A stretch of DNA of 61,417 nt from Tatlockia sp. (GCA_013697725.1 JACCWI010000018.1:1-61417), one strand, 5' to 3'. Shown: positions 9,280-18,856, counted from the first letter of the stretch. A program made the numbers and translations. Notes: generated from the letters alone by a model not told the origin.

Positions 9280-10770
9280 TCAAAGACACTCTTTCACGCA
9301 CCAGGGCTTATGCCACCAGCCTCCTCCTAACGCTTGAAACAAGGCCGCAGTGTCTGCATAGCGCATTGCTTGAGCCCTAATTCGATTAATTCTGGTTTGC
9401 TCATATTGTTGCTGAGTATTAAGCAAATCAATATAACTTGCTCCACCCAAGCGGTACTGTTCCAAGGTTAGTTTAAGGGCTTGTCGTGCTGAGCTTTCAG
9501 CGATAACCTGCGCCCGAAGTGCACGAGCATCCGTTTCTAAAGCTCGCAGAACATCTGCAACATTTCGAAAAGCTTGAAGAACGGTCTGACGATATCTAGC
9601 TTCTGCCTGCTGGAAAGCAGCAATATTAGCACGCCTTTGTGCCAACAGTGCTCCACCGTGAAAAACTGGTTGGGTTGCTTGCGCCATAATGGACCAAATA
9701 CTGTTTGCATGAGAAAATAATCCCCCCAGTGAGGTAGATATAAATCCATAAGAGCCTGTTAAGTTAATCTGTGGAAATAAATTAGCGGTCGCCACACCAA
9801 TTTGTGCGCAAGCCGCATGCATTGTGGCTTCAGCGGCACGTACATCTGGCCGTTGTCGTACCAGGTTTGACGGTATACTGACGGGAATTCGAATTGGCAG
9901 TTTTAATTTATTTAAATCAAGTTTAGGTAATTCCTCATCAGGAAAAGCACCTACCAAAGCGGATAAGGCGTGCTTATTGATGGATAAACTTTTTTGCAGC
10001 GGTGGCAAAGTGGCCCTTGTCTGCTCTAATAAAGTTTGTTGAGTCAATACGCCTGCCTTTGAAATAGCGCCAAGCTCAAATTGTTTTCTTAAAATATTAT
10101 AAAGAAATTGCTGTTCTTTAATTAACTGAATTGTAACTTTGATTTGTTCTTGATAGGAAGCAACAGTGACAGCCGTAGTGACAATATTTGAAGTGAGGGT
10201 GAGATAGGTAGCTATTACTTGAAATTGTTGGTAATCCACTTGCGCTGCATAAGATTCAATTTGACGTCTAGCCGCGCCCCAGACATCCAAAGTATAAGAA
10301 GCACTTACTGAGGCGTTAAACAAATTAAAGGTAAAGGCTTTGTTGCCACCGCCAATTGTAGTGGTTGAATAGCGTTGGCGTTGTGCTGAAAATGAGGCAT
10401 CGACTGCAGGGTATAATAAATTACCAACCTGCACATTTAAATTTTCCTGAGCTACGCGAAGTGCTGCATTTGCTGCAGCAATATTGGGGCTACACGCTAG
10501 CCCGCGACGTATTAATTTATTTATCGACTTTGATCGAAATAATTCCCACCATAGTAAAGGCACATCTTTATCTTTAAGAAATATTTGTGCTTCGCCGCCA
10601 GAAACAGCTGCATTTACCGTTCTCTTAGGTAGATGAGGCTTTTCTTCATAACCTTGAACTCCAGGAGGGAGCGGCTTATGAAAATTAGGTCCTAACTTAC
10701 AAGCTGTTAAAAAAACAGTACATAAAACTACAATTGCAGTATTTATTAGGAACCTAATCACCCGCATCAA
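9280..10770 (-). CDS. NodT/OprM-family outer-membrane efflux lipoprotein
   Basis: 496 residues, the expected size for a TolC-superfamily channel. The N-terminal hydrophobic stretch ends in the lipobox LTAC (Cys24), so it is probably lipidated and exported to the outer membrane. Two homologous halves of long helices and strands follow, with the conserved family features RPDVRAAEATMHAACAQIG and PQINLTGSYGF. The C-terminal extension GGWWHKPW is typical of NodT proteins. It is first in the pump operon, which is less usual than last, so channel supply may be set by promoter-proximal position. It may be shared with other pumps in the cell; this is an inference from family behaviour. Confidence 0.93.
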   Translation of the reverse strand: MMRVIRFLINTAIVVLCTVFLTACKLGPNFHKPLPPGVQGYEEKPHLPKRTVNAAVSGGEAQIFLKDKDVPLLWWELFRSKSINKLIRRGLACSPNIAAANAALRVAQENLNVQVGNLLYPAVDASFSAQRQRYSTTTIGGGNKAFTFNLFNASVSASYTLDVWGAARRQIESYAAQVDYQQFQVIATYLTLTSNIVTTAVTVASYQEQIKVTIQLIKEQQFLYNILRKQFELGAISKAGVLTQQTLLEQTRATLPPLQKSLSINKHALSALVGAFPDEELPKLDLNKLKLPIRIPVSIPSNLVRQRPDVRAAEATMHAACAQIGVATANLFPQINLTGSYGFISTSLGGLFSHANSIWSIMAQATQPVFHGGALLAQRRANIAAFQQAEARYRQTVLQAFRNVADVLRALETDARALRAQVIAESSARQALKLTLEQYRLGGASYIDLLNTQQQYEQTRINRIRAQAMRYADTAALFQALGGGWWHKPWCVKECL

Positions 10771-10809
10771 TACAATCCCTTGTAAGCGTCTACAACTTTA
10801 TTATTTCTT

Positions 10810-10838
10810 ACTATATCACTTTTGCAGTGAAAACAAAG
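10810..10838 (-). promoter_or_regulatory. Likely promoter of the pump operon with palindromic operator in the spacer
   Basis: On the minus strand a weak -35 (TTTGTT, 10838-10833) and a good -10 (TATAGT, 10815-10810) are 17 bases apart. The spacer contains the palindrome TCACTGCAAAAGTGA (10816-10830). A dyad in this position is typical of repressor or MerR-type control of efflux operons. No regulator gene is seen next to the operon in this window. Confidence 0.4.
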
Positions 10839-10881
10839 GGGATAGGCAGGATATTGGCTATAGCTGTAGGCTTAATATTTT

Positions 10882-12195
10882 TTAGCTAAGTCTATTTTCA
10901 AAAAAAGGGTCTAAAATAAATTCCAAGAAAGAGCAATTTTCTTGTAATCGTTTATAAAAAAAATCAGAAACGGCATAGCCAACAATCACGGCTAACTTTC
11001 CATCCACAAAAAGAAGTGGAATTCTATCTCTTAACCAAGGAGGAACTTGCCATTCCTGCATAAGTTTTTTTAATTGTTTGTGCTGTCCGCGGTAATTAAA
11101 AACCTCACCGCCTTGACGAAAACAAAGTTCAATCTGAGTGGATTGCTCTAAAAAAGCGCTTTGCTCCACATTAATCACTTTTAATAGACCAAAGCCTTCA
11201 ATTAATAAAGGCGCGGGGAAATCCAGCCATTTATAGTGTCTTAAAGAAGTCTTTGATATCGTCTGCATAAGATAAATTTTTTGCTGGTAACGTCTAAGAC
11301 AAAAACTGCCCCAAGAAACCTGAGGACTGGCATCAGTTTTGGCATAAATAAGTTCTTTAATTATGCGGATAAAGGTTTTAGTAGTCGGTAATTTAATATT
11401 TCTTGCTTTAAACCAATAACGTAAGACATTGCTAATCCTGGCAAAATTCAAATCAATTAAAGAAGAAAAGGCCAGAGAAGTTGAGTTTTCATTTAATGCC
11501 GGGCAGTCAATTTTTGCTAGTGCTTGCAGGTTAGTTTGCGCTTGCTGGCAGTGATTTGCTGTTCTTGCTAAATTTATTGTAACGGATGGCCATCGTGCGC
11601 GAATATCAGGTAATACCTGTTGCCTTAGGTAATTTCTGGAAAAGGAGCTATTTTGATTTGATTCATCCTCTATCCAATTAAGCTGATGTGCTTTGCCATA
11701 AACTTCGAGTTCCTGGCGAGATAATTTTAAAAAGGGTCTAAGCAGATGCGCATTCGCAAATTCCTTCTTACTAGGCATTGCACAGAGGCCATCAATGCCT
11801 GCCCCACGAAAAAGTTGTAAAAGCAGAGTTTCAGCCTGATCGTCTTTATGGTGTGCTAGAAGTAGACAGTCCCTTAGTTTAAGCTCTGAGGCGAACGCTT
11901 GATACCTGACTTTTCTGGCTTCTTCTTCGATATTGGTTTGCAGGGGAAGTATTACTTGTTTGATTATTAAAGGTATTGCTAAATTCTGAGCAACTTGCTG
12001 GCAATGATGTTGCCAATGCAAGGCGTTTGCGCTTAGGCCATGATTGACATGTATAGCTATTAGTTTTTTGGCTAAATTTCGCTGCATTGCCAGGTTATGC
12101 AGCAAGACGGTAGAATCTAAGCCGCCACTAAAGCCAATCAAGAGCCGGTCATATTGATTTAATTGCTCTAGCCAATAAGCAGTTAAACTAATCAC
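10882..12195 (-). CDS. tilS: tRNA(Ile)-lysidine synthetase
   Basis: 437 residues. It carries the PP-loop ATP-pyrophosphatase motif SGGLDST (residues 23-29), followed by the HVNHGLS and [10 protein letters not shown] signatures of TilS and the C-terminal substrate-recognition domain. The enzyme adds lysine to C34 of tRNA-Ile(CAU) so that it reads AUA, an essential step in the cytoplasm. It starts at GTG 12195 and overlaps the end of accA by 8 bases, so translation is probably coupled. The accA-tilS pairing is also found in Escherichia coli. Confidence 0.95.
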   Translation of the reverse strand: MISLTAYWLEQLNQYDRLLIGFSGGLDSTVLLHNLAMQRNLAKKLIAIHVNHGLSANALHWQHHCQQVAQNLAIPLIIKQVILPLQTNIEEEARKVRYQAFASELKLRDCLLLAHHKDDQAETLLLQLFRGAGIDGLCAMPSKKEFANAHLLRPFLKLSRQELEVYGKAHQLNWIEDESNQNSSFSRNYLRQQVLPDIRARWPSVTINLARTANHCQQAQTNLQALAKIDCPALNENSTSLAFSSLIDLNFARISNVLRYWFKARNIKLPTTKTFIRIIKELIYAKTDASPQVSWGSFCLRRYQQKIYLMQTISKTSLRHYKWLDFPAPLLIEGFGLLKVINVEQSAFLEQSTQIELCFRQGGEVFNYRGQHKQLKKLMQEWQVPPWLRDRIPLLFVDGKLAVIVGYAVSDFFYKRLQENCSFLEFILDPFFENRLS

Positions 12196-13141
12196 AAGCC
12201 CCCATCGCCATAAATTTTTCGTAGCGAAGTCTTAAAACCTCATCAATAGGTAAGCTTTTTAAGCGACGCAACTCATCGATAAAGACGTTTTTTAAACGAG
12301 AGGCCATAATTTCTACATCACGGTGAGCACCACCTAGAGGTTCCTTAATTATCTTGTCAATTAAGCCTAATTCAAAAATTTTATCTGCGGTAATACCCAT
12401 TGCGCGTGCAGCTTCACTTGCTTTAGCTGGATCTTTCCAGAGAATTGACGCACAGCCCTCAGGAGAAATAACTGAGTAAATCCCATATTGGAGCATTAAA
12501 ACCCTGTCACCAACGCCAATTGCCAGCGCTCCTCCAGAACCTGCTTCACCAGTTACCGTGCAAATAATCTGGGTTTTTAATTTGGCCATTTCCAACAAAT
12601 TTCTAGCGATTGCTTCAGACTGATTACGTTCCTCCGCGCCAATGCCAGGATAAGCACCCGCAGTATCGATAAAAGTAAAGAGAGGTATGCCGAATTTCTC
12701 AGCCAATTTCATCAGGCGTAGGGCTTTTCGATATTCCTCTGGGCGCGCCATACCAAAATTACGATAGACTTTTTCTTTGGTTCGCTTTCCTTTTTGATGA
12801 CCTAAAATCATCACAGGCTCTCCGTTTAAGCGAGCAAGCCCACCGATAATAGCCGGTGCACTGGAATAATGCCTGTCGCCATGCAGCTCTTGAAAGTCTG
12901 TAAAAATATTTTCTATGTAGTCAGTAGTTTGCGGCCGAAGCGGGTGCCTTGCCATTTGTGCAACCTGCCAGGGTTCAAGATTGGAAAAAATATGAGTTGT
13001 TAACTCACCTGATTTTGCTTCCAGGCGTGCTATTTCTTCGCTTAAATTAACTTCATTATCGCTACCTACCATGCGTAGCGCATGAATTTTTTGATTCAAC
13101 TCCTCAATGGGTTGCTCAAAATCAAGAAATTGTCGACTCAT
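12188..13141 (-). CDS. accA: Acetyl-CoA carboxylase carboxyltransferase subunit alpha
   Basis: 317 residues, full length for AccA. The N-terminal helical hairpin ([16 protein letters not shown]) is followed by the crotonase-like carboxyltransferase core with [18 protein letters not shown], the glycine-rich [18 protein letters not shown] and the [12 protein letters not shown] segment. With AccD it moves the carboxyl group from biotin on AccB to acetyl-CoA, the first committed step of fatty-acid synthesis. It is divergent from the phosphopantetheinyl transferase gene across a 91-base gap and is co-directional and overlapping with tilS. The biotin ligase that activates AccB is encoded 1.5 kb away (birA). 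Confidence 0.97.
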   Translation of the reverse strand: MSRQFLDFEQPIEELNQKIHALRMVGSDNEVNLSEEIARLEAKSGELTTHIFSNLEPWQVAQMARHPLRPQTTDYIENIFTDFQELHGDRHYSSAPAIIGGLARLNGEPVMILGHQKGKRTKEKVYRNFGMARPEEYRKALRLMKLAEKFGIPLFTFIDTAGAYPGIGAEERNQSEAIARNLLEMAKLKTQIICTVTGEAGSGGALAIGVGDRVLMLQYGIYSVISPEGCASILWKDPAKASEAARAMGITADKIFELGLIDKIIKEPLGGAHRDVEIMASRLKNVFIDELRRLKSLPIDEVLRLRYEKFMAMGACD

Positions 13142-13232
13142 TCACTTACTCGTTGGCGAATTAATTTTCATGCGCTATGATAACCGCAACTGCTTTTCGG
13201 CGCTAGCTTTAGCAACATAATGAGACCTGCTT

Positions 13233-13964
13233 GTGTTATTAAATGCAAAATTTATAGCAAAAAATGATTGTCACTTGCAAACTAAACAAATTGATATCTG
13301 GGAATTTCCCCTTAACCACCTGCCAACGCACTTCCAATCCCTTTTAAATGAAACAGAAATGATCCGTGCTGAACGCTATCATTTTGATCGTCATAGACGT
13401 CGTTTTACCGTTGCACGTGGCATGCTTCGTCTTATCCTAGGACGCTATAGTCAGCAAGATCCAAAAGCCCTTAAATTCGATTACAACGCGCATGGAAAAC
13501 CAATGCTAGTTAATGCTCAATCACTTGAGTTTAATTTAAGTCATTCCGCAGACTTAGCTCTACTTGCCATTGGACAGCAGTATTCCTTAGGAATAGATTT
13601 AGAGTTTTTTTCTGCCAGACCCTATGAAGGTATGGCAAGTCATTCCTTTTCCTCACAAGAATTTCAAGCATTTTTAGCTTTGCCTGATTTTTTAAAGCCC
13701 CAAGTTTTTTTTCACATTTGGGCACAAAAAGAAGCCTTTATCAAAGCCTGTGGATTAGGGCTTAGTTACCCTCTAAAGATGATAACTATGCCGACTTTTT
13801 CACCCAGCAATGAGCTAATTTATGATTCAATTCACCAGGTTGAGTGGCAACTCAGCTCTTTTATGCCCAAGGTTGGTTGTAACGCGGCGCTTTGTCATAG
13901 TCCAGAGGTTACCAATATACGTTATACCCGTCTTGCTCATATTGCTGAATTTGATATATCCTAA
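13233..13964 (+). CDS. 4'-phosphopantetheinyl transferase (Sfp type)
   Basis: 243 residues, the Sfp/Gsp size class. The magnesium-binding GIDLE motif is at residues 120-124 and the second conserved block WAQKEAFIKACGLGL begins at 163, with NLSHSAD at 101-107. These residues bind Mg and CoA and position the carrier-protein serine. The enzyme transfers phosphopantetheine from CoA to carrier proteins of polyketide, peptide or fatty-acid assembly lines. It starts at GTG 13233 with a weak ribosome site. It lies between fatty-acid genes (accA, birA), but Sfp-type enzymes usually serve secondary metabolism, so the client carrier protein is unknown. Confidence 0.92.
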   Translation: MLLNAKFIAKNDCHLQTKQIDIWEFPLNHLPTHFQSLLNETEMIRAERYHFDRHRRRFTVARGMLRLILGRYSQQDPKALKFDYNAHGKPMLVNAQSLEFNLSHSADLALLAIGQQYSLGIDLEFFSARPYEGMASHSFSSQEFQAFLALPDFLKPQVFFHIWAQKEAFIKACGLGLSYPLKMITMPTFSPSNELIYDSIHQVEWQLSSFMPKVGCNAALCHSPEVTNIRYTRLAHIAEFDIS

Positions 13965-14027
13965 ATTTTGTTAACTTTAGAATTCAAGTTAACAAGGAAC
14001 TACTTCAGCTCATTAATAAGGACAGCA

Positions 14028-14576
14028 ATGACAAACTTGAAGCAGCATACAAGGGAACTGGGACGTAATTGGCTTTGGTTATTAGCCCTTGGTATTTTTT
14101 TCGTAATTCTAGGCTGTATTGGTTTAGGAATGGTTATTGGTGTAACGCTGGCCAGTATGCTTTTTCTGGGAGTTTTGTTAATTATCGCTGGATGCTCACA
14201 ATTTATAGATGTGTTTAAAGCACATCGATGGGATGGCGTTGCCTGGCATGCCTTTGTAGCTGCTCTTTATATCATGGGCGGTGGTCTTGTTATCTACGAC
14301 CCCTTTTTAGTCTCAGCCATTATTACCGCATTATTAGCTGGTGTCCTTATTATAATTGGACTCACCCGCTTTTTTATGGTCTTTCAATTGAAAGATTCAC
14401 CTGGAAAAATTTGGTTGCTACTCGCAGGTTTAGTTGCAATCGCTTTAGGCACAATGATTTTGATGCATTGGCCGGTCTCAGGTCTATGGGTTATTGGCTT
14501 ATTTATTGCCATTGAAATGATTGTTGATGGCTGGGCTTATATATTTTTAGCGTTAGGCTTGCGAAGCAAAGCTTAG
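14028..14576 (+). CDS. HdeD-family membrane protein (DUF308)
   Basis: 182 residues with six hydrophobic helices, the pattern of HdeD-like acid-resistance membrane proteins (for example GLGMVIGVTLASMLFLGVLL and GLTRFFMVF). The open frame extends back to a TTG at 13968, but the ATG at 14028 is preceded by AAGGACAG and matches the family start, so I use it. The role in E. coli is acid resistance at high cell density; how it works is not known. An inner-membrane location is expected. It follows the phosphopantetheinyl transferase gene by 63 bases and ends at a strong terminator. Confidence 0.85.
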   Translation: MTNLKQHTRELGRNWLWLLALGIFFVILGCIGLGMVIGVTLASMLFLGVLLIIAGCSQFIDVFKAHRWDGVAWHAFVAALYIMGGGLVIYDPFLVSAIITALLAGVLIIIGLTRFFMVFQLKDSPGKIWLLLAGLVAIALGTMILMHWPVSGLWVIGLFIAIEMIVDGWAYIFLALGLRSKA

Positions 14577-14587
14577 ATTAGAACTCG

Positions 14588-14617
14588 CGCAGGCATAGCC
14601 TGCGTATTTTTATTTTT
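14588..14617 (+). terminator. Intrinsic terminator after the HdeD-like gene
   Basis: CGCAGGC and GCCTGCG form a 7-bp GC-rich stem with a 3-base loop, followed at once by TATTTTTATTTTT. It separates the upstream pair of genes from birA. Confidence 0.88.
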
Positions 14618-14636
14618 GATTTGATATACTCGGTCC

Positions 14637-15623
14637 ATGAAACAATTTACTTCCTTACAATTAAAATTACTTCACTTCCTTTCTGATGGACAATGTCACC
14701 AAAAAACTCAGCTAGCTAGACAATTTGGCATCTCACACACTGCGGTTGCGGAAAATATTCGGCAGCTTTTAGAACTTGGGCTGAGCATTAAAAACCTACC
14801 TCAACAGGGCTATCAACTTTTTCAGCCGTTTAAACCCTTAGATGAACAATTAATACGTCAGCATTTAGTAGGCCAACCATCCAAATTGATTAATTTTCAT
14901 CTTTTTGCCGAGTTAGGCTCTACTAATCAATACTTAAAAGAGTTAACGCCTAATTCTGCAGTCGATATTTGCTGTGCAGAGAAGCAAACGCAGGGGCGGG
15001 GTCGATTCGGCCGCCGCTGGATTTCTCCCTTTGGTGAAAATATCTATTTTTCATATCGTTGGGGGTTAGGTTCCAGTTTATCGAGCCTCTCAGGCTTAAG
15101 CCTGATTGTTAGTTTAGCTATTATGGCTTGCCTCAAAAAAAGCAATATTTATCAAGATCTACGCATAAAATGGCCCAATGATATCTTATGGAAAAACAAG
15201 AAGTTATGTGGAATTTTAATTGAGTTAAGCACCGAATCCAGGGACTCTGCCCAGGTTATAATTGGTATTGGGCTCAATGTTAATACAGCAACGCATGAGC
15301 AGCCCATAACAGACGTCCCTTGGTGTTCTCTTTTCGAAATTAGCGGTCAACAAATGGATAGAAATAAAATAATAGCTAATTTAATCAATAAACTAGACCT
15401 TTATTTAGAAAAATTTTTACACGGTAATTTTGCAAGTTTTAGAGAAGAGTGGCGACGTTTTGATTATTTAGAAGGACAATTTATCAAAATTGTACAAGCC
15501 AACAATTATCTGTCAGGTCAGGCTTGCGGGGTTGATGAACAAGGACGACTTTGTCTTCAGGATAAGGAAGGAAAAATTCATTATTTATCATCAGGCGAAA
15601 CTTCGCTGAGTCTTAAAAACTAA
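14637..15623 (+). CDS. birA: Biotin--[acetyl-CoA-carboxylase] ligase / biotin operon repressor
   Basis: 328 residues. An N-terminal winged helix-turn-helix (about residues 18-60; QLARQFGISHTAVAENIRQL) precedes the ligase domain with the biotinyl-AMP loop GRGRFGRRW (120-128), KWPNDILW and the C-terminal SH3-like domain. It is thus the bifunctional class: it biotinylates AccB and can repress biotin synthesis genes when charged. The ATG at 14637 has no Shine-Dalgarno sequence upstream; a TATACT hexamer ends 8 bases before it, so the transcript may be nearly leaderless. The gene is preceded by a terminator and so has its own promoter. Confidence 0.95.
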   Translation: MKQFTSLQLKLLHFLSDGQCHQKTQLARQFGISHTAVAENIRQLLELGLSIKNLPQQGYQLFQPFKPLDEQLIRQHLVGQPSKLINFHLFAELGSTNQYLKELTPNSAVDICCAEKQTQGRGRFGRRWISPFGENIYFSYRWGLGSSLSSLSGLSLIVSLAIMACLKKSNIYQDLRIKWPNDILWKNKKLCGILIELSTESRDSAQVIIGIGLNVNTATHEQPITDVPWCSLFEISGQQMDRNKIIANLINKLDLYLEKFLHGNFASFREEWRRFDYLEGQFIKIVQANNYLSGQACGVDEQGRLCLQDKEGKIHYLSSGETSLSLKN

Positions 15624-15664
15624 TTTGAGAGTATTTATAAGCGATAAAAAAGAATTTTGAGTTT

Positions 15665-15699
15665 GTCCCAAGCTTAGAACCTCCTGTTCAACTTGGGAC
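15665..15699 (-). promoter_or_regulatory. Hairpin in the csrA 3' region with a GGA apical loop
   Basis: On the minus strand an 8-bp outer stem (GTCCCAAG with CTTGGGAC) continues inward through TTGAAC paired with GTTCTAA (one bulged T) to the apical loop AGGAG (15681-15685). No T-run follows directly on either strand, so it is a poor intrinsic terminator. GGA presented in a hairpin loop is the known recognition feature of CsrA, and this one lies 33 bases past the csrA stop codon. Confidence 0.5.
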
Positions 15700-15732
15700 G
15701 GAACAACTGCGGATGGAATCCGGTTTTGTAAC

Positions 15733-15927
15733 CTATACTGTTTCTTCTGCGTCTGGTGTTTCTTTTTCTTGTTGAATACGTAAATAAATCTCTTCACGAT
15801 GCACAGAAACATCTTTTGGCGCATTAATACCTAAGCGCACTTGATTTCCCTTTACACCTAAAACAGTAATATTTACATCATCACCAATTATTAAAGTTTC
15901 ACCGATACGCCGAGTTAAAATTAACAT
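15733..15927 (-). CDS. csrA: Carbon storage regulator CsrA
   Basis: 64 residues, full length. The family hallmarks are all present: [10 protein letters not shown] at the start, [20 protein letters not shown] in the beta core, and the RNA-binding VHREEIY segment with Arg44 and the C-terminal helix. CsrA is a dimeric RNA-binding protein that blocks or stabilises mRNAs at GGA motifs and in Legionella controls the switch between replicative and transmissive phases. GGGAGG is a strong ribosome site 8 bases before the ATG. It lies between birA (convergent) and a WecA-like gene, at the edge of envelope-sugar genes. Legionella genomes often carry several csrA paralogues; this looks like the core type. 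Confidence 0.95.
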   Translation of the reverse strand: MLILTRRIGETLIIGDDVNITVLGVKGNQVRLGINAPKDVSVHREEIYLRIQQEKETPDAEETV

Positions 15928-15928
15928 G

Positions 15929-15944
15929 AGAAAACCTCCCTTCT
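15929..15944 (-). promoter_or_regulatory. csrA ribosome-binding site inside a small GGA-loop hairpin
   Basis: The sequence AGAA-GGGAGGTT-TTCT directly upstream of the csrA ATG can form a 4-bp stem with the Shine-Dalgarno GGGAGG in its loop. This is the arrangement CsrA uses to repress its targets, including its own mRNA in E. coli. The stem is short, so this is a suggestion. Confidence 0.35.
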
Positions 15945-16111
15945 ACAAGTCAGTCACCCTCTATTCCATAGAAAACATCCATGGTGCCCTTGATGACTAT
16001 ATTTTGTTTAAAATTAATACAATTATTTAAGTCACATAGTAAGTGTACACAACCTTTCTTAACGGAATATTAAGAATAAATAATTTAAAAATTAAAACTA
16101 AAAATCAAAAA

Positions 16112-17119
16112 TCACTCTCTTAGACCAGCCTTAAACTTCAAAACCAGAAAAAAAAGCGGAAAATAAGCAATCAACATCCCTAAACTGCCATTTATAAAAT
16201 TAAACCCCACTGCAAAAGCCATGGGAAATAGCCACAACAAATTTATTACTAAAACAGCCAAGGTAACGGGTCGATGTCTACCATAAAAGCGAGAGGCATG
16301 CTGATAAGCATGGCTGCGATGTGCCTCAAAAATAACCTCTCCCTGAATTATGCGGCGCAGCAATGTTACCGTAGCATCGACAATAAAGACACCTAAAAGT
16401 ATCAACCAAGCCCAAAAAAAATTAGTTTCAATAATAGCGGCTTGAATTGAAAGGAGGCCTAAAACAAAACCTAAAAACCCGCTTCCAGCATCACCCATAA
16501 AAATTCTTGCAGGTGGAAAATTCCAAATTAGAAACCCAGCTACAGACACAGCAAGGGTTAACGGTAAAATTGCTGCCATAGGCTGATTTAAAAAATAGTA
16601 AAGTAAAGCACCTCCTATGCAGACAGTTATCGCCTCAATTGCAGCTAAACCATCTATACCATCCATAAAATTGTACAAATTCAACAACCAAACCAGATAT
16701 AAAACTGCCATCGCGGATGTTAATAATCCAGCCGGCAAAGTCCAATAAAATAAGTTTATCTCTGCCATCCCACCTAACCCATAGAGGGCTAAACTTGCAG
16801 CAATAAAATGTCCGAGCAATCGCCATTCGACTGAAACCCCATGTAAATCATCCATAAAACCAATAAAGGCTATAAAAAAACTCGTGCCTAATAAAGAAAT
16901 TGCCGGCAGAAACCCGATCAATTTATAATTCCATAAAAATATTAGGGCTAATGAAAAGCAAAAAACGAAGGCTAATCCACCTCCTCTAGGAGTCGGATTA
17001 ACATGGGAACTACGGTGATTTGGAACATCAAGCATCATGGATGATAATCTAAAGCGATGAAGAGCCCAGGTTAGACTAAGAGATAAAGAAAAAATGAATA
17101 AATAAAATAACCAACTCAT
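16112..17119 (-). CDS. Undecaprenyl-phosphate sugar-1-phosphate transferase (WecA/WbpL-like)
   Basis: 335 residues with about ten membrane helices. The MraY/WecA family signatures are present: HxNPTPRGGGLAF near residue 40, the paired Asp of FMDDLHG (90-91), NLYNFMDGIDG (147-157) and FMGDAGSGFLG, which bind Mg and the sugar nucleotide. It transfers a HexNAc-1-phosphate from UDP-sugar to undecaprenyl phosphate in the inner membrane and so starts O-antigen or related glycan synthesis. The nearby epimerase (20414-21358) and glycosyltransferase support an O-chain role, comparable to WbpV/WbpL in Pseudomonas. The exact sugar (GlcNAc, FucNAc or QuiNAc) cannot be read from sequence. Confidence 0.9.
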   Translation of the reverse strand: MSWLFYLFIFSLSLSLTWALHRFRLSSMMLDVPNHRSSHVNPTPRGGGLAFVFCFSLALIFLWNYKLIGFLPAISLLGTSFFIAFIGFMDDLHGVSVEWRLLGHFIAASLALYGLGGMAEINLFYWTLPAGLLTSAMAVLYLVWLLNLYNFMDGIDGLAAIEAITVCIGGALLYYFLNQPMAAILPLTLAVSVAGFLIWNFPPARIFMGDAGSGFLGFVLGLLSIQAAIIETNFFWAWLILLGVFIVDATVTLLRRIIQGEVIFEAHRSHAYQHASRFYGRHRPVTLAVLVINLLWLFPMAFAVGFNFINGSLGMLIAYFPLFFLVLKFKAGLRE

Positions 17120-17264
17120 TTAGAGCATCGCTAAAAAACCTAGGATTATATGATAACTTTTAATCTATGTCGCTAATTTTAATCAAATAAAGGAATTCAC
17201 ATTTACTATTTAATTGGCTTCTAATAAGTGATATCTTAGCCAAAAATTCTAATAACTGTTCGGC

Positions 17265-18770
17265 ATGATGCAATTAACAGAATCAAGCTCTTGGATAGCT
17301 CTCGAAAAACACTCTAACTCCGTGCGACTTAGACCCTATCATTGTTTTAAAGAACAATCAGATCTTTATAATGCGCAACTTGAATTTTACTCTCAAGGCA
17401 TTAGCATCGATTTTAGGCAGCAGCGGGTCGATGATACAACTATTGAATTACTCATTGCATTGGCCAAAGAACGCTCCCTCAGTAAAAAAATTTCTGCGCT
17501 GCTCCTCGGTGAAAAAGTCAATACCAGCGAAAATAGGCCCGCTTTGCATACAGCGCTTCGCTCTTTCAAAAAGTCTCCTATTTATGTTGATGGCTGCGAT
17601 ATAATCCCTGGTATTTTAGAAACTCGGGAAAAAATGCGGTCGATTTCACAACAAATTAGAGATGGGCTTTGGCTTGGCTTCTCAGGACAACCGATCAAAG
17701 ATATTGTCAACATAGGAATTGGAGGCTCTGATTTTGGACCTCGTTTCTGTGTTAATGCTTTAGCAAGCTATACTCATGCTGATTTGAATTTTCACTTTGT
17801 CTCCGATGCTGATCCACGTGCTTTTGAAAATACAGTGAGCTCGCTTAAACCAGAGACAACAATTTTTATAATCTCTTCCAAGTCATTTACTACTAAAGAA
17901 ACTTTATATAACGCTCAAAAAGCTATAACCTGGCTTGATAATGATCAACATCTTGATAAGCATTTTATTGCAATTAGCGCAAATCTTTCTAAAGCCAAGT
18001 CTTTAGGCTTCAATGAGGTGTTGCCAATTTGGGATTGGGTTGGTGGTCGTTACTCACTCTGCTCAGCTATTAATTTAATCACTTGCATTGCCATAGGTTA
18101 TGAGAATTTTATCCAATTGCTCGCTGGAGCAAATTCAATGGATGAGCATTTTCAACATAAGAAACTCGAAGAAAATATGCCTGTAATGATGGCACTTATT
18201 GGCCTATGGAATATTAATTTTTTGCACATTCCAAGCTTATTGCTTTTGGCTTATGCAAAGCAATTAGAGCTTCTTGTTCCTTACGTGCAGCAATTAGACA
18301 TGGAGTCCAATGGCAAATCATTAGATTACCTTGGACGGGCAGTTAATTACTCAACTGGGCCCATAGTTTGGGGTGGTTTGGGTAATCAGGCTCAACATAG
18401 TTATTATCAATTACTTTGCCAAGGCACACATAAAATTGCAGGGGAGTTTATCTCAACTAAAGAATTCAATAACGAGCTCATAAATAATTTTTGTGATGCG
18501 AAGATGAATGTCTTAAGCAAAGGTATAAATTCAGTAGATAATCCGAATGGCTATATTCCTGGTGGAATACCCATTAGTCATATTAGTCTTGATTTATGCT
18601 CTCCTTTTTGCCTGGGTGCGTTGATTGCCCTGTACGAACATAAGGTTTATGTCCAAAGCGCAATTTGGAATATTAATCCTTTCGATCAGCCTGGAGTCGA
18701 GAGTGCAAAGCGCCAAAAGTCAAAAACTCAAAATCAGCAGCAACAGACTCAACTTGTTGATAATAATTAA
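17265..18770 (+). CDS. pgi: Glucose-6-phosphate isomerase
   Basis: 501 residues. The family blocks are in order: NIGIGGSDFGPR, ISSKSFTTKET (phosphate loop), DWVGGRYSLCSA, MESNGKS with the catalytic Glu, QHSYYQLLCQGTH with the catalytic His, and NPFDQPGVESAK with the catalytic Lys near residue 480. It interconverts glucose-6-phosphate and fructose-6-phosphate, which also feeds the mannose branch used by ManC further along. Two adjacent ATGs occur at 17265 and 17268. The C-terminal tail is Gln/Lys-rich (QNQQQQTQ) and shorter than in E. coli. A pgi copy next to lipopolysaccharide genes is known from Legionella pneumophila. Confidence 0.96.
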   Translation: MMQLTESSSWIALEKHSNSVRLRPYHCFKEQSDLYNAQLEFYSQGISIDFRQQRVDDTTIELLIALAKERSLSKKISALLLGEKVNTSENRPALHTALRSFKKSPIYVDGCDIIPGILETREKMRSISQQIRDGLWLGFSGQPIKDIVNIGIGGSDFGPRFCVNALASYTHADLNFHFVSDADPRAFENTVSSLKPETTIFIISSKSFTTKETLYNAQKAITWLDNDQHLDKHFIAISANLSKAKSLGFNEVLPIWDWVGGRYSLCSAINLITCIAIGYENFIQLLAGANSMDEHFQHKKLEENMPVMMALIGLWNINFLHIPSLLLLAYAKQLELLVPYVQQLDMESNGKSLDYLGRAVNYSTGPIVWGGLGNQAQHSYYQLLCQGTHKIAGEFISTKEFNNELINNFCDAKMNVLSKGINSVDNPNGYIPGGIPISHISLDLCSPFCLGALIALYEHKVYVQSAIWNINPFDQPGVESAKRQKSKTQNQQQQTQLVDNN

Positions 18771-18856
18771 ACGAATATAACAATAATTTGCTAGATCTTC
18801 GGGTTAGAGTTTCCAAGGGCTTAAACTTATAATTGTAGTTTCTAATCCTAATCAAA

